Shown piece by piece: positions 1 through 9,372 of a stretch of DNA of 48,023 nt (its first letter is position 1; the number at the start of each line of letters is the position of its first letter). Source of the stretch: Thiotrichales bacterium (lineage in GTDB: Bacteria > Pseudomonadota > Gammaproteobacteria > Beggiatoales > Beggiatoaceae); NCBI GenBank assembly GCA_016744475.1, contig JADGEH010000028.1, forward strand, positions 1-48,023, written 5' to 3'. The notes under the pieces were generated by a model, which saw nothing but the letters and a program-made list of their open reading frames with translations, made no database searches and was not told the origin of the DNA. Position numbers and translations under genes: made by a program.

Positions 1-152
1 CCTTCAAGGACTGGCAGTCTTGGGTTTGGCTCTATCGCAAGCCTATAAATGATGTACTTTAGCTATATATTCAGAGGCAAAGCCGTTGCAGTACATTAAA
101 TTCTCTCCCCATTGTGCTTAAGATGAATGTTTAATTTTTAGAGGTTTATATC
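1..152. other. Left-edge region upstream of the giant adhesin gene
   Basis: No gene is seen here. The segment is AT-rich and presumably carries the promoter of the gene starting at 153, but I cannot pick convincing -35/-10 boxes. A GAGG Shine-Dalgarno core at 141-144, about 8 nt before the ATG at 153, decides the start of that gene. Confidence 0.5.
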
Positions 153-3100
153 ATGTTAAATAAAAATAAATGGCTAACAGGCTTACTGTTATGCGCTGTA
201 TTTAATCCCGTGTTGGCAATAGAGCATGTTTTCAATTTTGATTGCAGCGACATGAGCGATGGTGCAGGAGGTTGTGATGGGCGTTGGGATAATACAATGA
301 CTTTTCCGAGTGGTGACACGGTGAAAGTGAACACGGGGGGGACTTGTAGTTATGCTTATGTTGGTGGTTCTTTTTCCCCCAATCCTGGAGCAGGAGGGCA
401 ATCAGTCAATAATACTGACTTTACGTTAGGCAGTGGTCAATCAGGCACTTTGAATGTTTATGCCGCAGGTCAAGGGGGATATACCTGGGATTTTAGTCCG
501 GGGGGAAGCCTGACTCATACTAACTCAGTCCGTCCTGCAGGATGTGCTGTCAATAATGCGCCTGTGGCGACTTATTCCAGCACGATAAACACCGATGAAG
601 ACCTGGGTAAAGGTGTCACATTAACGGGCACCGATGCCGACAGTGATCCGCTCACTTATTCGCTGGTGAGTGGTGCTTCCAACGGCTCAGCCAATGTGGC
701 CTCTGGAGGATTTTTCACCTATACCCCCAACAATAATTACAACGGCAACGACAGCTTTGTATATCGCGTGTATGACGGCACGGATTACAGCGCCAATAAA
801 ACCGTTAATATCAGTGTTGCGGCTCAACCTGATCCCCCCAGTTTTAGCAGCAGTGCCGTCACCAGTGTTTTGGAAGATAGCAGTTATAGCTATAGCATTA
901 CTGCCACTGATCCCGATGCGGGAGACACGCCTAGCATTTCTGCGCCCACTAAGCCTGCATGGTTGAGCTTTACGGATAACGGCAATGGCACAGCGAGCTT
1001 GACGGGATCGCCCACACAAACACAAGTTGGCGGTCATTCTGTGAGCTTGCGTTTAAATCCAGGTAGCGAAAATGTGGCGCAAAATTTCACGCTGACGGTG
1101 GTTGATGTCAATGATGCGCCGTCCTTTTCTGCTAGTACCCCAGCGACCGTGGATGAAGATGCAGGCACGCAAACGCTGAATAGTTGGGCGAGTTTTATCG
1201 CCAGCACGGGTGAGACCGAAAGTGCTTTAAGTTATACGGTCAGCGGTATCAGTAATGCGGCTTTGTTTAGTGCCAATCCGGCGGTGAATGCGAGCGGCAC
1301 CTTAACTTATACCTTAGCCGCCAATGCCAATGGGTCTTCTAGTTTTAATCTGGTGGTGCGAGATAACAGCGGCACTGCCAACAGCGGTGTGGATACTTCT
1401 GCTACACAAAATTTCACCATCACGGTCAATCCGGTGAATGACGCGCCGACTTTGGACAATAGCGGCAATCCAACGCTCACAACTATTTTAGAAGATGCTG
1501 ATCCTGCGGGGGATTTAGTCAGTGCAGTCATCGCAAGCTTGGGCGGTACGGGAATCAGCGATGTGGACAGTGGATCAGTAGAGGGTATTGCTGTCATCGC
1601 TGTGGATGATAGCAATGGCACTTGGCAATTCAGCACCAATGCGGGCAGCAGTTGGACGGATGTCGGCAGCGTAACGCCTAATGCAGCGCGGTTGCTGACG
1701 GCGACGGCAAACGACAAGCTGCGTTTTGTGCCTGCCGCAGATTTTAACGGGACTGTGACGGCGGGTTTGACCTTCCGCGCTTGGGATACTACCGATAGCG
1801 TGGCCAGTGGCACGGTAGGCCAAGATACCAGCAGCAATGGTGGTATTACCGTTTTTAGCACGGCAACGGAAACCCTCAGCATCAGCGTCACTGCGGTGAA
1901 TGATGCGCCGATCTTGACCGCCGTCAATCCCGCCGCCGTGGATGAAGACAGTGGTGCGCAAACGATAGCGAGTTGGGCGGCTTTTAATGCAGGCCCCACT
2001 GATGAAAGCGGGCAAACGTTGGTGACTTATGCGGTCAGCAATATGAGCAATCCCTCGTTATTCAGCACCCCGCCCAGCGTGGATAACACCGGACAACTTA
2101 CTTACACCCCAGCACCGGATGCCAATGGCACCTCCACTTTTGATGTCACTGTGCAAGATGATGGCGGCGTAGCCAATAGTGGGGCAGACACTTCCACCGC
2201 TCAAAGTGTGACTATCACGGTCAACCCGGTGAATGACGCGCCGATTTTGGACAATAGCGGCGATCCGACGTTCACGACCATTTTAGAAGATGCTGATCCC
2301 GCTGGGGATTTAGTCAGTACGGTCATCGCAAGCTTGGGCGGTGCGGGGATCACTGATGTGGATAGCGGGGCGGTAGAAGGCATGGCGGTGATGGCGGTGG
2401 ATAATACCAACGGTACCTGGCAATTCAGTACGAATGCGGGCAGCAGTTGGGCGGATGTCGGCAGCGTAGCGCCTAATGCAGCGCGGCTGTTGACAGCGAC
2501 GGCGAATGACAAGCTGCGTTTTGTGCCCGCCGCCGATTTCAATGGCAGTGTCACAGCAGGTTTGACCTTCCGCGCTTGGGATGCCTCCGACAGCGTGGTC
2601 AGTGGCAGCGCAGGCCAAGATACCAGCAGCAATGGTGGCATCAGCGCTTTTAGCACGGTCACGGACACCGTCAGTATCAGCGTCACTGCGGTCAATGATC
2701 AGCCGTCATTTGAGCATTTAGGCGACCGCACGCATCCGATTGAAGTCAGCGGCGCACAAACCACTGCGGCGTGGGCGTTCAACTTAGACATGGGCGCAGT
2801 GGATGAAAACACGCTGCAATCGCCGACGTTTTTGGTATCGGTACTCACCGATGTGGATGACATTCTCAGCGACACAACACCGCCCACTATTGCGCCCAAT
2901 GGCACGCTCACTTATACCCTTAACGCTGGGCAAGGCATGGCAATGCTAGAAGTCTTTTTACAAGATGATGGCGGTGTCACAGACGGCGGTGTAGATATGT
3001 CCCTAGCGGCAACTTTTATTATCAGCAAAGGCACGCTGAGCTTAGATTTATCAACACCCAATGCTGGTGAAAATGAAGGCGATACCGTGGTCACAGTCAC

Positions 3101-6100
3101 GCTAAGCCGCGAACATAGCGTACAAGATGATTTAATCGTCAACCTCTCCAGCAGCGATACCAGTGAAGCCGAAGTGCCTGCTACAGTGGTGATCCTGGAT
3201 GGACAACTGAGTGCGCAGTTTGCGGTGACCATGATCGATGATGTTTATTTGGACGGCCCGCAAGACTTCACACTCACCGCCACTCATCTCAATCGCAGTA
3301 ACGGTATTGCCACATTGACGGCGCTGGACGATGAACGTGTGCTGACGGTCAACATGGAAGGCGAAGGGCGCGTCACAGGTCAAACAGCGGGACATGATTT
3401 AAGGTTTTCTGCGGATGCTCAACAAAACTTATCCACCGCCACCACATTAATGTTTGCCGCTAACAGTCCCGCAGGCATACAGTCCGGTTCTTTGTTAAAC
3501 CTGGCTCACGGCGATGCCATTGTGACGCTCGGCAACAATGCACAATTGTCCGCCACGCCTGCGGCAGGTTGGGTGTTTGATACTTGGGGCGGCATTTGTT
3601 CTGATACGGGCACGCTGTTTGTCAATAACGACTACAGTTGTATCGCGTATTTCAATCAATTGAGCTTCACCCTCAGTGCTGATGTTATTGGCGGAGAAGG
3701 CGCGATCATCGGCAGTGGTGATTTTCTCTCCAATCAAACCCTGACATTACAAGCACAGCCCAGCATTGGTTGGACGCTGCCTGTGACCTGGAGCGGTGAT
3801 TGCGCCGCAGATGGTAGCGTTTTTCTGGATGACCACAAACATTGCAGCGCAACCTTGACTCAAGCCTTGTTCCATTTAAGCCTGAATGTCGTGGGCGAGG
3901 GGAGCGTCACGGGCGCAGGTGATTACTTAAGTTTCACCAGCACCGCTGTGAATGCCACGGCGGCTCCTGGCTGGCAATTTGATGGCTGGGATGCCCACTG
4001 TGCCAATGCTGCCGTGCTAATGGATGGGGACAAAACCTGTGTGGCGACCTTTAGCCGTCAATTATTTACCTTGAGCGCCAGCGTCGATGGAGAAGGCAGC
4101 GTCGTGGGCGCAGGCAGCTATGCTTTTGGCGACACCGCGCAATTAAGCGCTCTACCCGCTGAAAACGGGTCGTTTGCTGGTTGGAGCGGCGATTGTGCCA
4201 GCGACGGCTCCGTGTTAATGGAGTCCGACAAACAATGTGTCGCGCAATTTAACCCGCCCGCAGTACAAAGCTTTAACTTAAGCGCCCGCGTGGAAGGACA
4301 AGGTAGCGTGATCGGCGCAGGCAGTTATACCGCAGAAGTGGTCGCGCAACTGTCCACAGTCGCAGACAGCGGTTGGGGTTTTGTGCGTTGGAGTGGCGCT
4401 TGTGCGACGAATGGTGCAGTGCTAATGGATGCGGATAAAGAGTGCATCGCGCATTTTGAAGCCTTGCCCCCCAGTGAAAACGCACAATTTGCCATCCTGC
4501 TCGATGGCGAAGGCAGCGTAGACGGCTTTAGCCCGCCCGCAGACGGCTATCCGCTGGGCACCAGTTTATTATTGCAAGCCGTACCCGCTCCCGAATGGTT
4601 TTTCTTAGGTTGGTCAGGTGATTGCGTCGGTGGTTTACAAGATCGCCGCATGGGTGTGTTGCTCGATAGCGATAAAACCTGCACCGTGCATTTCACCCAA
4701 GATAGCGTGATCTTGACTGTCGAAGTGATGGGGACTGGGCGTGTAGACGGTGATGGGGCTTATCCGCCGGGGAGCGATATATTGCTCAGCGCCGTGCGCT
4801 TAAATGGTTGGTTATTTACCGGCTGGGGCGGCGATTGTTCAGCCAGCGGCGAAGTGTTTCTCGACCGCGATAAATTATGCACCGCGACGTTTGAAGCACC
4901 GCCTGACCCTGACGCGCCTAATCCAATGGAGAATGTGCCCTTAGACACCTTTGCCGTCCTCACGCCTGAGACGATTTTGACCGTACCGCCCATCATGCTT
5001 AATCAATTAAGCGACGAACAATTAGCGGCGATTCCTGTTGCGGCGTTCAGCCAATTAAGCGCTTCACAATTAGCCAACTTAGGCACCGATGCTGTGGCAG
5101 GTATTACACCCGCACAAATCGCCAGTTTGCCGCCAGAAGCCTTAAGCGATCTCAACAGCGACAGCTTGCAAGCCTTGGCAACGGATACGATAGCGGCTTT
5201 TAGCCCAGAGCAATTAAACGGTTTAAATGCGGCAGAAGCCGTCATCATGCCCAGCACCGAAGTCTCTGAACTCATGGTCAATCTTAATGTGCAGACCATC
5301 AATCCTTTAGACGTGGTTAAACTGCTCCCTGAAAACTGGGGTATTGATTTGCGCACGGGTGATCTCAGCGCCCCCAGCGGCACCGCCATCACCTATCAAA
5401 ACCTCAAGACAGATAACTTGTTGCCTGAACAAGTCCAAGTTGAAGCGGTACCGGATTTAAACAGCGGCTTTAGTCTTGGCGGTCAAGGCAGCAAAGGTAG
5501 CGCCTTAAACAACATGCAAACCAGCTTAGACACTCGCCCTAGCGTAGGCACGGCAGAACCGCCTCCCACAGGTTTTAACTTATCGCAAAAAGGCACAGGC
5601 GTGCTCAAAGTCTCCGCGACATTTGATAGCCAATTTGAACTGGCATTTTTACCTGATCCCAATAACATCATTATCGTTAATGGCACGATGCCGATTGGTC
5701 TAGCGGTAGACGAAGGTGGGTTTACCGTCATTGTCACCCCCAGCGGCGAACAATTCCGTGTGCTCCCCGCCCCCGCCAACCCTGAAGCTTTAGGCCAAGC
5801 CTTGGGAGCCGATAGCTATACCCAAGTCACCGCCGATGGCAGCGTATTTTTTGATTATACCGACAGCACCCGCAGACGCGGACGCGCACGTCAAGTGAGC
5901 ACCTTCCAAGCCTTTGTCGAACCCGCTCCTGATGCCTTTATTTGCATGGCCTTTTGTGGTGCGATTCCGCCGGAACAACTTGCTCCAGAGTTTATTCCGT
6001 TTCCAGGACAACCCGCCCCCGAAGGCTGCGTCTGCGATCCCGCCTTATTCCCCGCAGACTTACAACCCGGTTTAAACTTCCCGCCGCCACGGCGTGTGAA

Positions 6101-6599
6101 TTCAGGTTTACCCATCGGCAATCAGGACAAAGCTACATTTATTTACCCTGATGGACGCGCACAAGTCATCAACCCCGCACTATTAGAACCGGATATTTTC
6201 AAACAAATAGGCGAAAGCTATGACGGCGTGGATAAAGTCGTGCGCAACGCCAACGGCACGTTTTCCGTCACGGTGGCAAATCAAAAATATTTGATTCGTC
6301 CACAATTTGACGTGCAAGTGCTCGACAATGCGGAGCGTCAAGACGATGCCAGCATCGAGCTAGGCAATGATCAGTTTGAGTTTCATGTACCGTTTGAAGT
6401 GCAAAGCGCAGACAACCGCCGTCGCGGACGCGCCCGCCAGGTGGTGGTTTTTCAACCCGTGATTGAATTCATCCCTGAAGAGTTTTGTTCCTTCGACTGG
6501 CTCCCCGAACGCCGTATCTGTCAGTTCGGCGAGCAGTTCTGTGAAGAAGGCTTCCCCGGCGATTGGCGTTGTGAATTGAGCTTAGAGGCATTGAGATAG
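153..6599 (+). CDS. Giant secreted multi-repeat adhesin-like protein (cadherin-like / Calx-beta / InlB-type repeats)
   Basis: 2148 aa with an N-terminal Sec signal peptide (residues 1-22, ending VLA). Visible modules in order: a cadherin-like tandem-95 domain near 134-225 (NAP start, TDEDLG, DADSDPLTYS); further cadherin-like and putative Ig domains to about 940, with recurring VNDAP linkers and two copies of a ~265-residue unit; a Calx-beta-like domain near 960-1060; seven divergent InlB-type repeats at about 1063-1580, each with GEGSV, a GW.GDC core and a second Cys in DK.C.A.F; five 16-residue helical-looking repeats at 1619-1698; and a C-terminal part holding the motif RRRGRARQV twice (from 1907 and 2089). 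No membrane anchor or sorting motif is seen. Such architectures are typical of large surface or secreted adhesins; the calcium dependence of cadherin/Calx-beta domains is family knowledge. Surface adhesion is inference, and no dedicated secretion genes lie beside it. Confidence 0.85.
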   Translation: MLNKNKWLTGLLLCAVFNPVLAIEHVFNFDCSDMSDGAGGCDGRWDNTMTFPSGDTVKVNTGGTCSYAYVGGSFSPNPGAGGQSVNNTDFTLGSGQSGTLNVYAAGQGGYTWDFSPGGSLTHTNSVRPAGCAVNNAPVATYSSTINTDEDLGKGVTLTGTDADSDPLTYSLVSGASNGSANVASGGFFTYTPNNNYNGNDSFVYRVYDGTDYSANKTVNISVAAQPDPPSFSSSAVTSVLEDSSYSYSITATDPDAGDTPSISAPTKPAWLSFTDNGNGTASLTGSPTQTQVGGHSVSLRLNPGSENVAQNFTLTVVDVNDAPSFSASTPATVDEDAGTQTLNSWASFIASTGETESALSYTVSGISNAALFSANPAVNASGTLTYTLAANANGSSSFNLVVRDNSGTANSGVDTSATQNFTITVNPVNDAPTLDNSGNPTLTTILEDADPAGDLVSAVIASLGGTGISDVDSGSVEGIAVIAVDDSNGTWQFSTNAGSSWTDVGSVTPNAARLLTATANDKLRFVPAADFNGTVTAGLTFRAWDTTDSVASGTVGQDTSSNGGITVFSTATETLSISVTAVNDAPILTAVNPAAVDEDSGAQTIASWAAFNAGPTDESGQTLVTYAVSNMSNPSLFSTPPSVDNTGQLTYTPAPDANGTSTFDVTVQDDGGVANSGADTSTAQSVTITVNPVNDAPILDNSGDPTFTTILEDADPAGDLVSTVIASLGGAGITDVDSGAVEGMAVMAVDNTNGTWQFSTNAGSSWADVGSVAPNAARLLTATANDKLRFVPAADFNGSVTAGLTFRAWDASDSVVSGSAGQDTSSNGGISAFSTVTDTVSISVTAVNDQPSFEHLGDRTHPIEVSGAQTTAAWAFNLDMGAVDENTLQSPTFLVSVLTDVDDILSDTTPPTIAPNGTLTYTLNAGQGMAMLEVFLQDDGGVTDGGVDMSLAATFIISKGTLSLDLSTPNAGENEGDTVVTVTLSREHSVQDDLIVNLSSSDTSEAEVPATVVILDGQLSAQFAVTMIDDVYLDGPQDFTLTATHLNRSNGIATLTALDDERVLTVNMEGEGRVTGQTAGHDLRFSADAQQNLSTATTLMFAANSPAGIQSGSLLNLAHGDAIVTLGNNAQLSATPAAGWVFDTWGGICSDTGTLFVNNDYSCIAYFNQLSFTLSADVIGGEGAIIGSGDFLSNQTLTLQAQPSIGWTLPVTWSGDCAADGSVFLDDHKHCSATLTQALFHLSLNVVGEGSVTGAGDYLSFTSTAVNATAAPGWQFDGWDAHCANAAVLMDGDKTCVATFSRQLFTLSASVDGEGSVVGAGSYAFGDTAQLSALPAENGSFAGWSGDCASDGSVLMESDKQCVAQFNPPAVQSFNLSARVEGQGSVIGAGSYTAEVVAQLSTVADSGWGFVRWSGACATNGAVLMDADKECIAHFEALPPSENAQFAILLDGEGSVDGFSPPADGYPLGTSLLLQAVPAPEWFFLGWSGDCVGGLQDRRMGVLLDSDKTCTVHFTQDSVILTVEVMGTGRVDGDGAYPPGSDILLSAVRLNGWLFTGWGGDCSASGEVFLDRDKLCTATFEAPPDPDAPNPMENVPLDTFAVLTPETILTVPPIMLNQLSDEQLAAIPVAAFSQLSASQLANLGTDAVAGITPAQIASLPPEALSDLNSDSLQALATDTIAAFSPEQLNGLNAAEAVIMPSTEVSELMVNLNVQTINPLDVVKLLPENWGIDLRTGDLSAPSGTAITYQNLKTDNLLPEQVQVEAVPDLNSGFSLGGQGSKGSALNNMQTSLDTRPSVGTAEPPPTGFNLSQKGTGVLKVSATFDSQFELAFLPDPNNIIIVNGTMPIGLAVDEGGFTVIVTPSGEQFRVLPAPANPEALGQALGADSYTQVTADGSVFFDYTDSTRRRGRARQVSTFQAFVEPAPDAFICMAFCGAIPPEQLAPEFIPFPGQPAPEGCVCDPALFPADLQPGLNFPPPRRVNSGLPIGNQDKATFIYPDGRAQVINPALLEPDIFKQIGESYDGVDKVVRNANGTFSVTVANQKYLIRPQFDVQVLDNAERQDDASIELGNDQFEFHVPFEVQSADNRRRGRARQVVVFQPVIEFIPEEFCSFDWLPERRICQFGEQFCEEGFPGDWRCELSLEALR
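1113..2696 (+). repeat. Direct repeat of ~790 bp inside the giant adhesin gene
   Basis: Two consecutive units, about 1113-1901 and 1902-2696, each encode a VNDAP/DEDxG cadherin-like module followed by an Ig-like module (starting LDNSG at 1441 and again at 2236, exactly 795 bp apart). The second half is conserved at DNA level in long stretches, for example around ctgcgttttgtgcc. This points to recent in-frame duplication; such tandem copies often vary in number between strains. Confidence 0.85.
5007..5246 (+). repeat. Five tandem 16-residue repeats in the adhesin
   Basis: Residues 1619-1698 divide evenly into five 16-residue units with the pattern LS..QLA.L...A... (for example LSDEQLAAIPVAAFSQ, then LSASQLANLGTDAVAG). 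Leucines at positions 1, 6 and 9 and alanine at 13-14 recur. The units look helical and could form a short solenoid or stalk between the InlB-type repeats and the C-terminal region. Confidence 0.75.
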
Positions 6600-6633
6600 A
6601 GGTTTTGATGAGCAGGCAGTGGTGGCTTTCCCT

Positions 6634-6658
6634 CGTTCCCACGGTCTTTGTGGGAATG
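6634..6658. repeat. Small palindromic repeat (CGTTCCCAC... type)
   Basis: cgttcccac at 6634-6642 faces gtgggaatg at 6650-6658, forming a stem with a G-T pair. A sharper copy of the same motif stands just upstream of ilvA at 8397-8419, so the two copies flank ilvA. I see no gene between 6600 and 6844. Confidence 0.6.
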
Positions 6659-6801
6659 CAGCTTTCTCGGCTTACGTGGACTCTTCAGCGTGTCGCTTCG
6701 CGCCACAGCGACGCAGCCTGCAATCATCCTTTTCAAATAACGCCAAACATGCTCAACACGTTTGGATCAAGGTGACAAACCTTGACCTGTAAGCCTGGTA
6801 G

Positions 6802-6827
6802 GATGGGCAAAGCAAAGCGTGCCCATC
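6802..6827. repeat. GATGGGCA...TGCCCATC hairpin downstream of ilvA
   Basis: Perfect 8-bp arms (6802-6809 and 6820-6827) around a 10-nt loop, 18 bp beyond the ilvA stop. There is no T-run on either strand, so it is not a canonical intrinsic terminator. It may protect the 3' end of the mRNA or be a dispersed palindromic repeat. Confidence 0.6.
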
Positions 6828-6844
6828 AATGGCGAATTCAATCT

Positions 6845-8359
6845 TTAATTCAAAAACAACTGGCAAACGGGGTTGTCTTGTTCTGGCCAGTATTCATAAC
6901 CTACGTCATTCATCATTTGATGAAAATCATCCAATTCAGACTCAAGAATCTGTGCGCCCATTAACACGCGCCCATAATCTGCACCGTGGTTGCGGTAATG
7001 AAATAAGCTAATGTTCCAGCGGGTGCCTAGTCCTGTGAGAAAGCGTAATAAAGCTCCAGGACGCTCAGGAAACACGACTCGATAAATCCGTTCATTTAAC
7101 GGGCATTGGCTGTGTCCACCGACCATGTGGCGTACATGAATTTTAGCTACTTCATTGTCGGTTAAATCGACCACGGGATACTGTTTGTCTTGCAAACGCT
7201 GAAGGAGCTTTTCTTTTTCATCTATCCCTTCATTTAAACGAATCCCCACAAATACATGAGCCGCGTGGTCGTCTGCATAACGATAATTGAATTCGGTAAT
7301 ATTGCGCGGGCCTAATAAATGACAAAACTGCCGAAAACTTCCAGGTTGCTCTGGAATCGTCACTGCCATCAGCGCTTCTCGCTTTTCACCAATTTCAGTG
7401 CGTTCGGCAATGTGCTGCAAGCGGTCAAAATTCATGTTGGCACCACTGGCAATGGTGATTAATGTTTGCCCCGTGATACCTTCTCGTGCCACATAACGTT
7501 TAAGTCCCGCCAAGGCTAATGCCCCCGCTGGTTCTGTAATCACGCGGGTGGCATCGAAGGTGTCTTTAATCGCGGCACAAATTTCATCGGTACTGACCAA
7601 TAACACTTCATCGACATATTCTTTGGCGATTTCAAAGGGCGCTTCGCCCACTTGTTTGACGGCTACGCCATCGGCAAATAATCCGACATGGCTTAATATT
7701 TCCCGTTGCCCGGTTTTTAAAGCCGCATATAGGCAGCCTGCATCGTCGGGTTCAACGCCGATAATTTTGATCTCTGGTTTGACGTATTTGACATAGGCGG
7801 CGATGCCTGCAATCAAGCCACCGCCTCCTACAGGGACAAAAATCGCGTGAATATCACGGCTATGTTGATGCAAAATTTCCATGCCTACGGTGCCTTGTCC
7901 GGCAATCACGTCGGGATCATCGTAGGGGGGAATAAATGCTAGGGATTGTTCGGCGGCTAGTTTTTTCGCAAAGCTGCTCGCGTCATCATAGGAATTGCCA
8001 TGCAGTATGACTTCGGCTCCCCAATGACGCACGGCGTTCACTTTGATGTCAGGCGTGGTTTTAGGCATCACAATTTGTGCATGAACGCCTAATTGGCTGG
8101 CAGATAATGCAACGCCTTGTGCGTGATTACCCGCAGAAGCGGCGACCACTCCAGATTTGAGTTGTTCTGGCGACAAATGCGCCATTTTATTGTAAGCCCC
8201 GCGAATTTTGAAAGAAAACACGGGTTGTAGGTCTTCGCGTTTAATCAAAATATGATTATTTAAACGCCGTGAAAGATTTCCCGCATGATCTAATGGTGTT
8301 TCTTCTGCAACATCATAAACACGGGCTTGGAGGATTTTTTTAACGTAGGCGGTTAGCAT
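6845..8359 (-). CDS. ilvA: Biosynthetic threonine dehydratase (threonine ammonia-lyase)
   Basis: PLP enzyme converting threonine to 2-oxobutanoate, the committed step of isoleucine synthesis; cytoplasmic. From the chosen ATG at 8359 the protein is 504 aa, close to the ~514 aa of the enterobacterial enzyme. The PLP lysine is K51 in SFKIRGAYN, the glycine-rich phosphate loop is VGGGGLIAG, and two C-terminal ACT-like regulatory segments follow (one beginning near ERTEIGEKREA, one near YRVVFPERPGALL), as expected for isoleucine feedback inhibition. A longer frame opens with GTG at 8404 and has another ATG at 8383, but neither has a ribosome binding site and family N-termini match MLTAYVKKI. The gene stands alone, without ilvC/ilvD or leu genes nearby. 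Confidence 0.96.
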   Translation of the reverse strand: MLTAYVKKILQARVYDVAEETPLDHAGNLSRRLNNHILIKREDLQPVFSFKIRGAYNKMAHLSPEQLKSGVVAASAGNHAQGVALSASQLGVHAQIVMPKTTPDIKVNAVRHWGAEVILHGNSYDDASSFAKKLAAEQSLAFIPPYDDPDVIAGQGTVGMEILHQHSRDIHAIFVPVGGGGLIAGIAAYVKYVKPEIKIIGVEPDDAGCLYAALKTGQREILSHVGLFADGVAVKQVGEAPFEIAKEYVDEVLLVSTDEICAAIKDTFDATRVITEPAGALALAGLKRYVAREGITGQTLITIASGANMNFDRLQHIAERTEIGEKREALMAVTIPEQPGSFRQFCHLLGPRNITEFNYRYADDHAAHVFVGIRLNEGIDEKEKLLQRLQDKQYPVVDLTDNEVAKIHVRHMVGGHSQCPLNERIYRVVFPERPGALLRFLTGLGTRWNISLFHYRNHGADYGRVLMGAQILESELDDFHQMMNDVGYEYWPEQDNPVCQLFLN

Positions 8360-8396
8360 GATGGTGATTTTAGAATAAAGCATGGCGGGAAAAGAA

Positions 8397-8419
8397 ATTC
8401 CCACGCTGGGCGTGGGAAT
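8397..8419. repeat. Perfect palindrome upstream of ilvA
   Basis: attcccacgc (8397-8406) and gcgtgggaat (8410-8419) form a perfect 10-bp stem with a 3-nt loop. It lies 38 bp upstream of the ilvA start, in the probable 5' leader. A degenerate copy is at 6634-6658. It may be a dispersed REP-like sequence or a local RNA hairpin. Confidence 0.75.
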
Positions 8420-8461
8420 GAAAGGTCTAGCAAACAGGTATCAATTGTTTAACGGGTATGA

Positions 8462-9127
8462 CTATTTATTGCTCAGTTCTTTTAAAGTAGCTTCAACTTT
8501 ATCTAAACGTGTTTCTATTTCTTGGCGATGTTGGCACATTTTTCCACCTTTGCCTTGATGATTGCATTTTTTGTTGCCTTTGCCTTGGTGGTTGCACATT
8601 TTGCCCTGTTTTTGATGGTGACGTCCTTTGCCAGGAAAACCTTGGCCTTGTCCCATTCCTGGTGATGTCATGCCATAACCACCAGAAGCAGGCATACCTT
8701 GGTTCCAGCCTTGATTCCAGCCTCCACGACCATAACCGGGTTGTTGCATTGGCGGCTGGCGATTCATCATCATGCTTTGCGACATTCCCTGCATTTTTTG
8801 ACGAAAGGCTTGTATTGCTTGTTGATGTTCTGCCATCAGTTTTTGGCGTGCTTGAGGGTCTTCTGTTGCCCAAATTTTAGCCATACGCTCATGCATCGCT
8901 TGCATGTGCTCAGCCCGCATTTTTTGCATATCATTGTTGTCGGCTGCGTTGGCAGGTGCAGGAGCAGCCGCAGGCGCGGGTGCCGCAGCAGGTGCAGGTG
9001 CTGCTGGTGGCGGAGTAGCAGGTGCAGCAGGGGCTGCTGGAGGTTCAGGAGGTGGAGGCGCATCGGTGGCAAATAAAGGCGCACTTAAACAAGCGGATAA
9101 CAATAAAGGTAAAGTATAGATTTTCAT
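8462..9127 (-). CDS. Secreted Met/Gln/Ala-Pro-rich protein with Cys-His-Gln-Gly-Lys repeats, unknown function
   Basis: The ATG at 9127 is chosen because GAGG sits 8 nt before it and a clean signal peptide follows (ending SAPLFA); this gives 221 aa. After the signal comes a low-complexity Ala/Pro stretch, then a helical Met/Gln-rich part (MQKMRAEHMQAMHERM), a Gly/Met/Gln-rich part and a basic tail. The tail carries three spaced copies of a C(N/Q)H(Q/R) element, two of them followed by GKG, and ends in a short amphipathic helix (ETRLDKVEATLKELSNK). The Met, Cys and His content suggests a periplasmic metal-binding role, but that is inference and I do not recognise the family. The MQKMR motif is shared with the gene at 9373-10284, hinting at related function. 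Confidence 0.7.
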   Translation of the reverse strand: MKIYTLPLLLSACLSAPLFATDAPPPPEPPAAPAAPATPPPAAPAPAAAPAPAAAPAPANAADNNDMQKMRAEHMQAMHERMAKIWATEDPQARQKLMAEHQQAIQAFRQKMQGMSQSMMMNRQPPMQQPGYGRGGWNQGWNQGMPASGGYGMTSPGMGQGQGFPGKGRHHQKQGKMCNHQGKGNKKCNHQGKGGKMCQHRQEIETRLDKVEATLKELSNK

Positions 9128-9205
9128 AAACAGCCTCATAGTCAGTCGGTAGATATTAGATAGTGGCGCTGTGTGTTTACGCCAAAAGCGAGCGGAATTA
9201 TAACG

Positions 9206-9254
9206 AAAAAAAACCTGCGACGTATGTCTGTTTAGACAGGCATACATCGCAGGT
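9206..9254 (-). terminator. Intrinsic terminator of the 9373-10284 gene
   Basis: Arms at 9237-9254 and 9213-9230 form an 18-position stem with one G-U pair, one mismatch and a 6-nt loop. Read on the minus strand it is followed at once by a run of eight T (complement of the A-run 9206-9213). It lies 120 bp beyond the stop codon at 9373 and separates that gene from the next minus-strand gene. Confidence 0.85.
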
Positions 9255-9372
9255 CTGATAAAACCGCCCTTCAATGGCGGTTGTGACAACGATTAACTGA
9301 TATTACGCAGCCATGAGTCGGAAATAAATATGACCCACCACACTCTGCGCAAGATAAGCTTTTAAGACAAAC

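Noticed and set aside
1307-2695. Long open frames on the minus strand inside the adhesin gene
   Set aside because: They mirror the duplicated module, have no binding sites and give low-complexity Val/Leu/Ser sequence.
8499-9119. Open frames on both strands over the Ala/Pro-rich secreted protein
   Set aside because: Caused by its low-complexity, GC-rich coding sequence; none has a start site or sensible composition.
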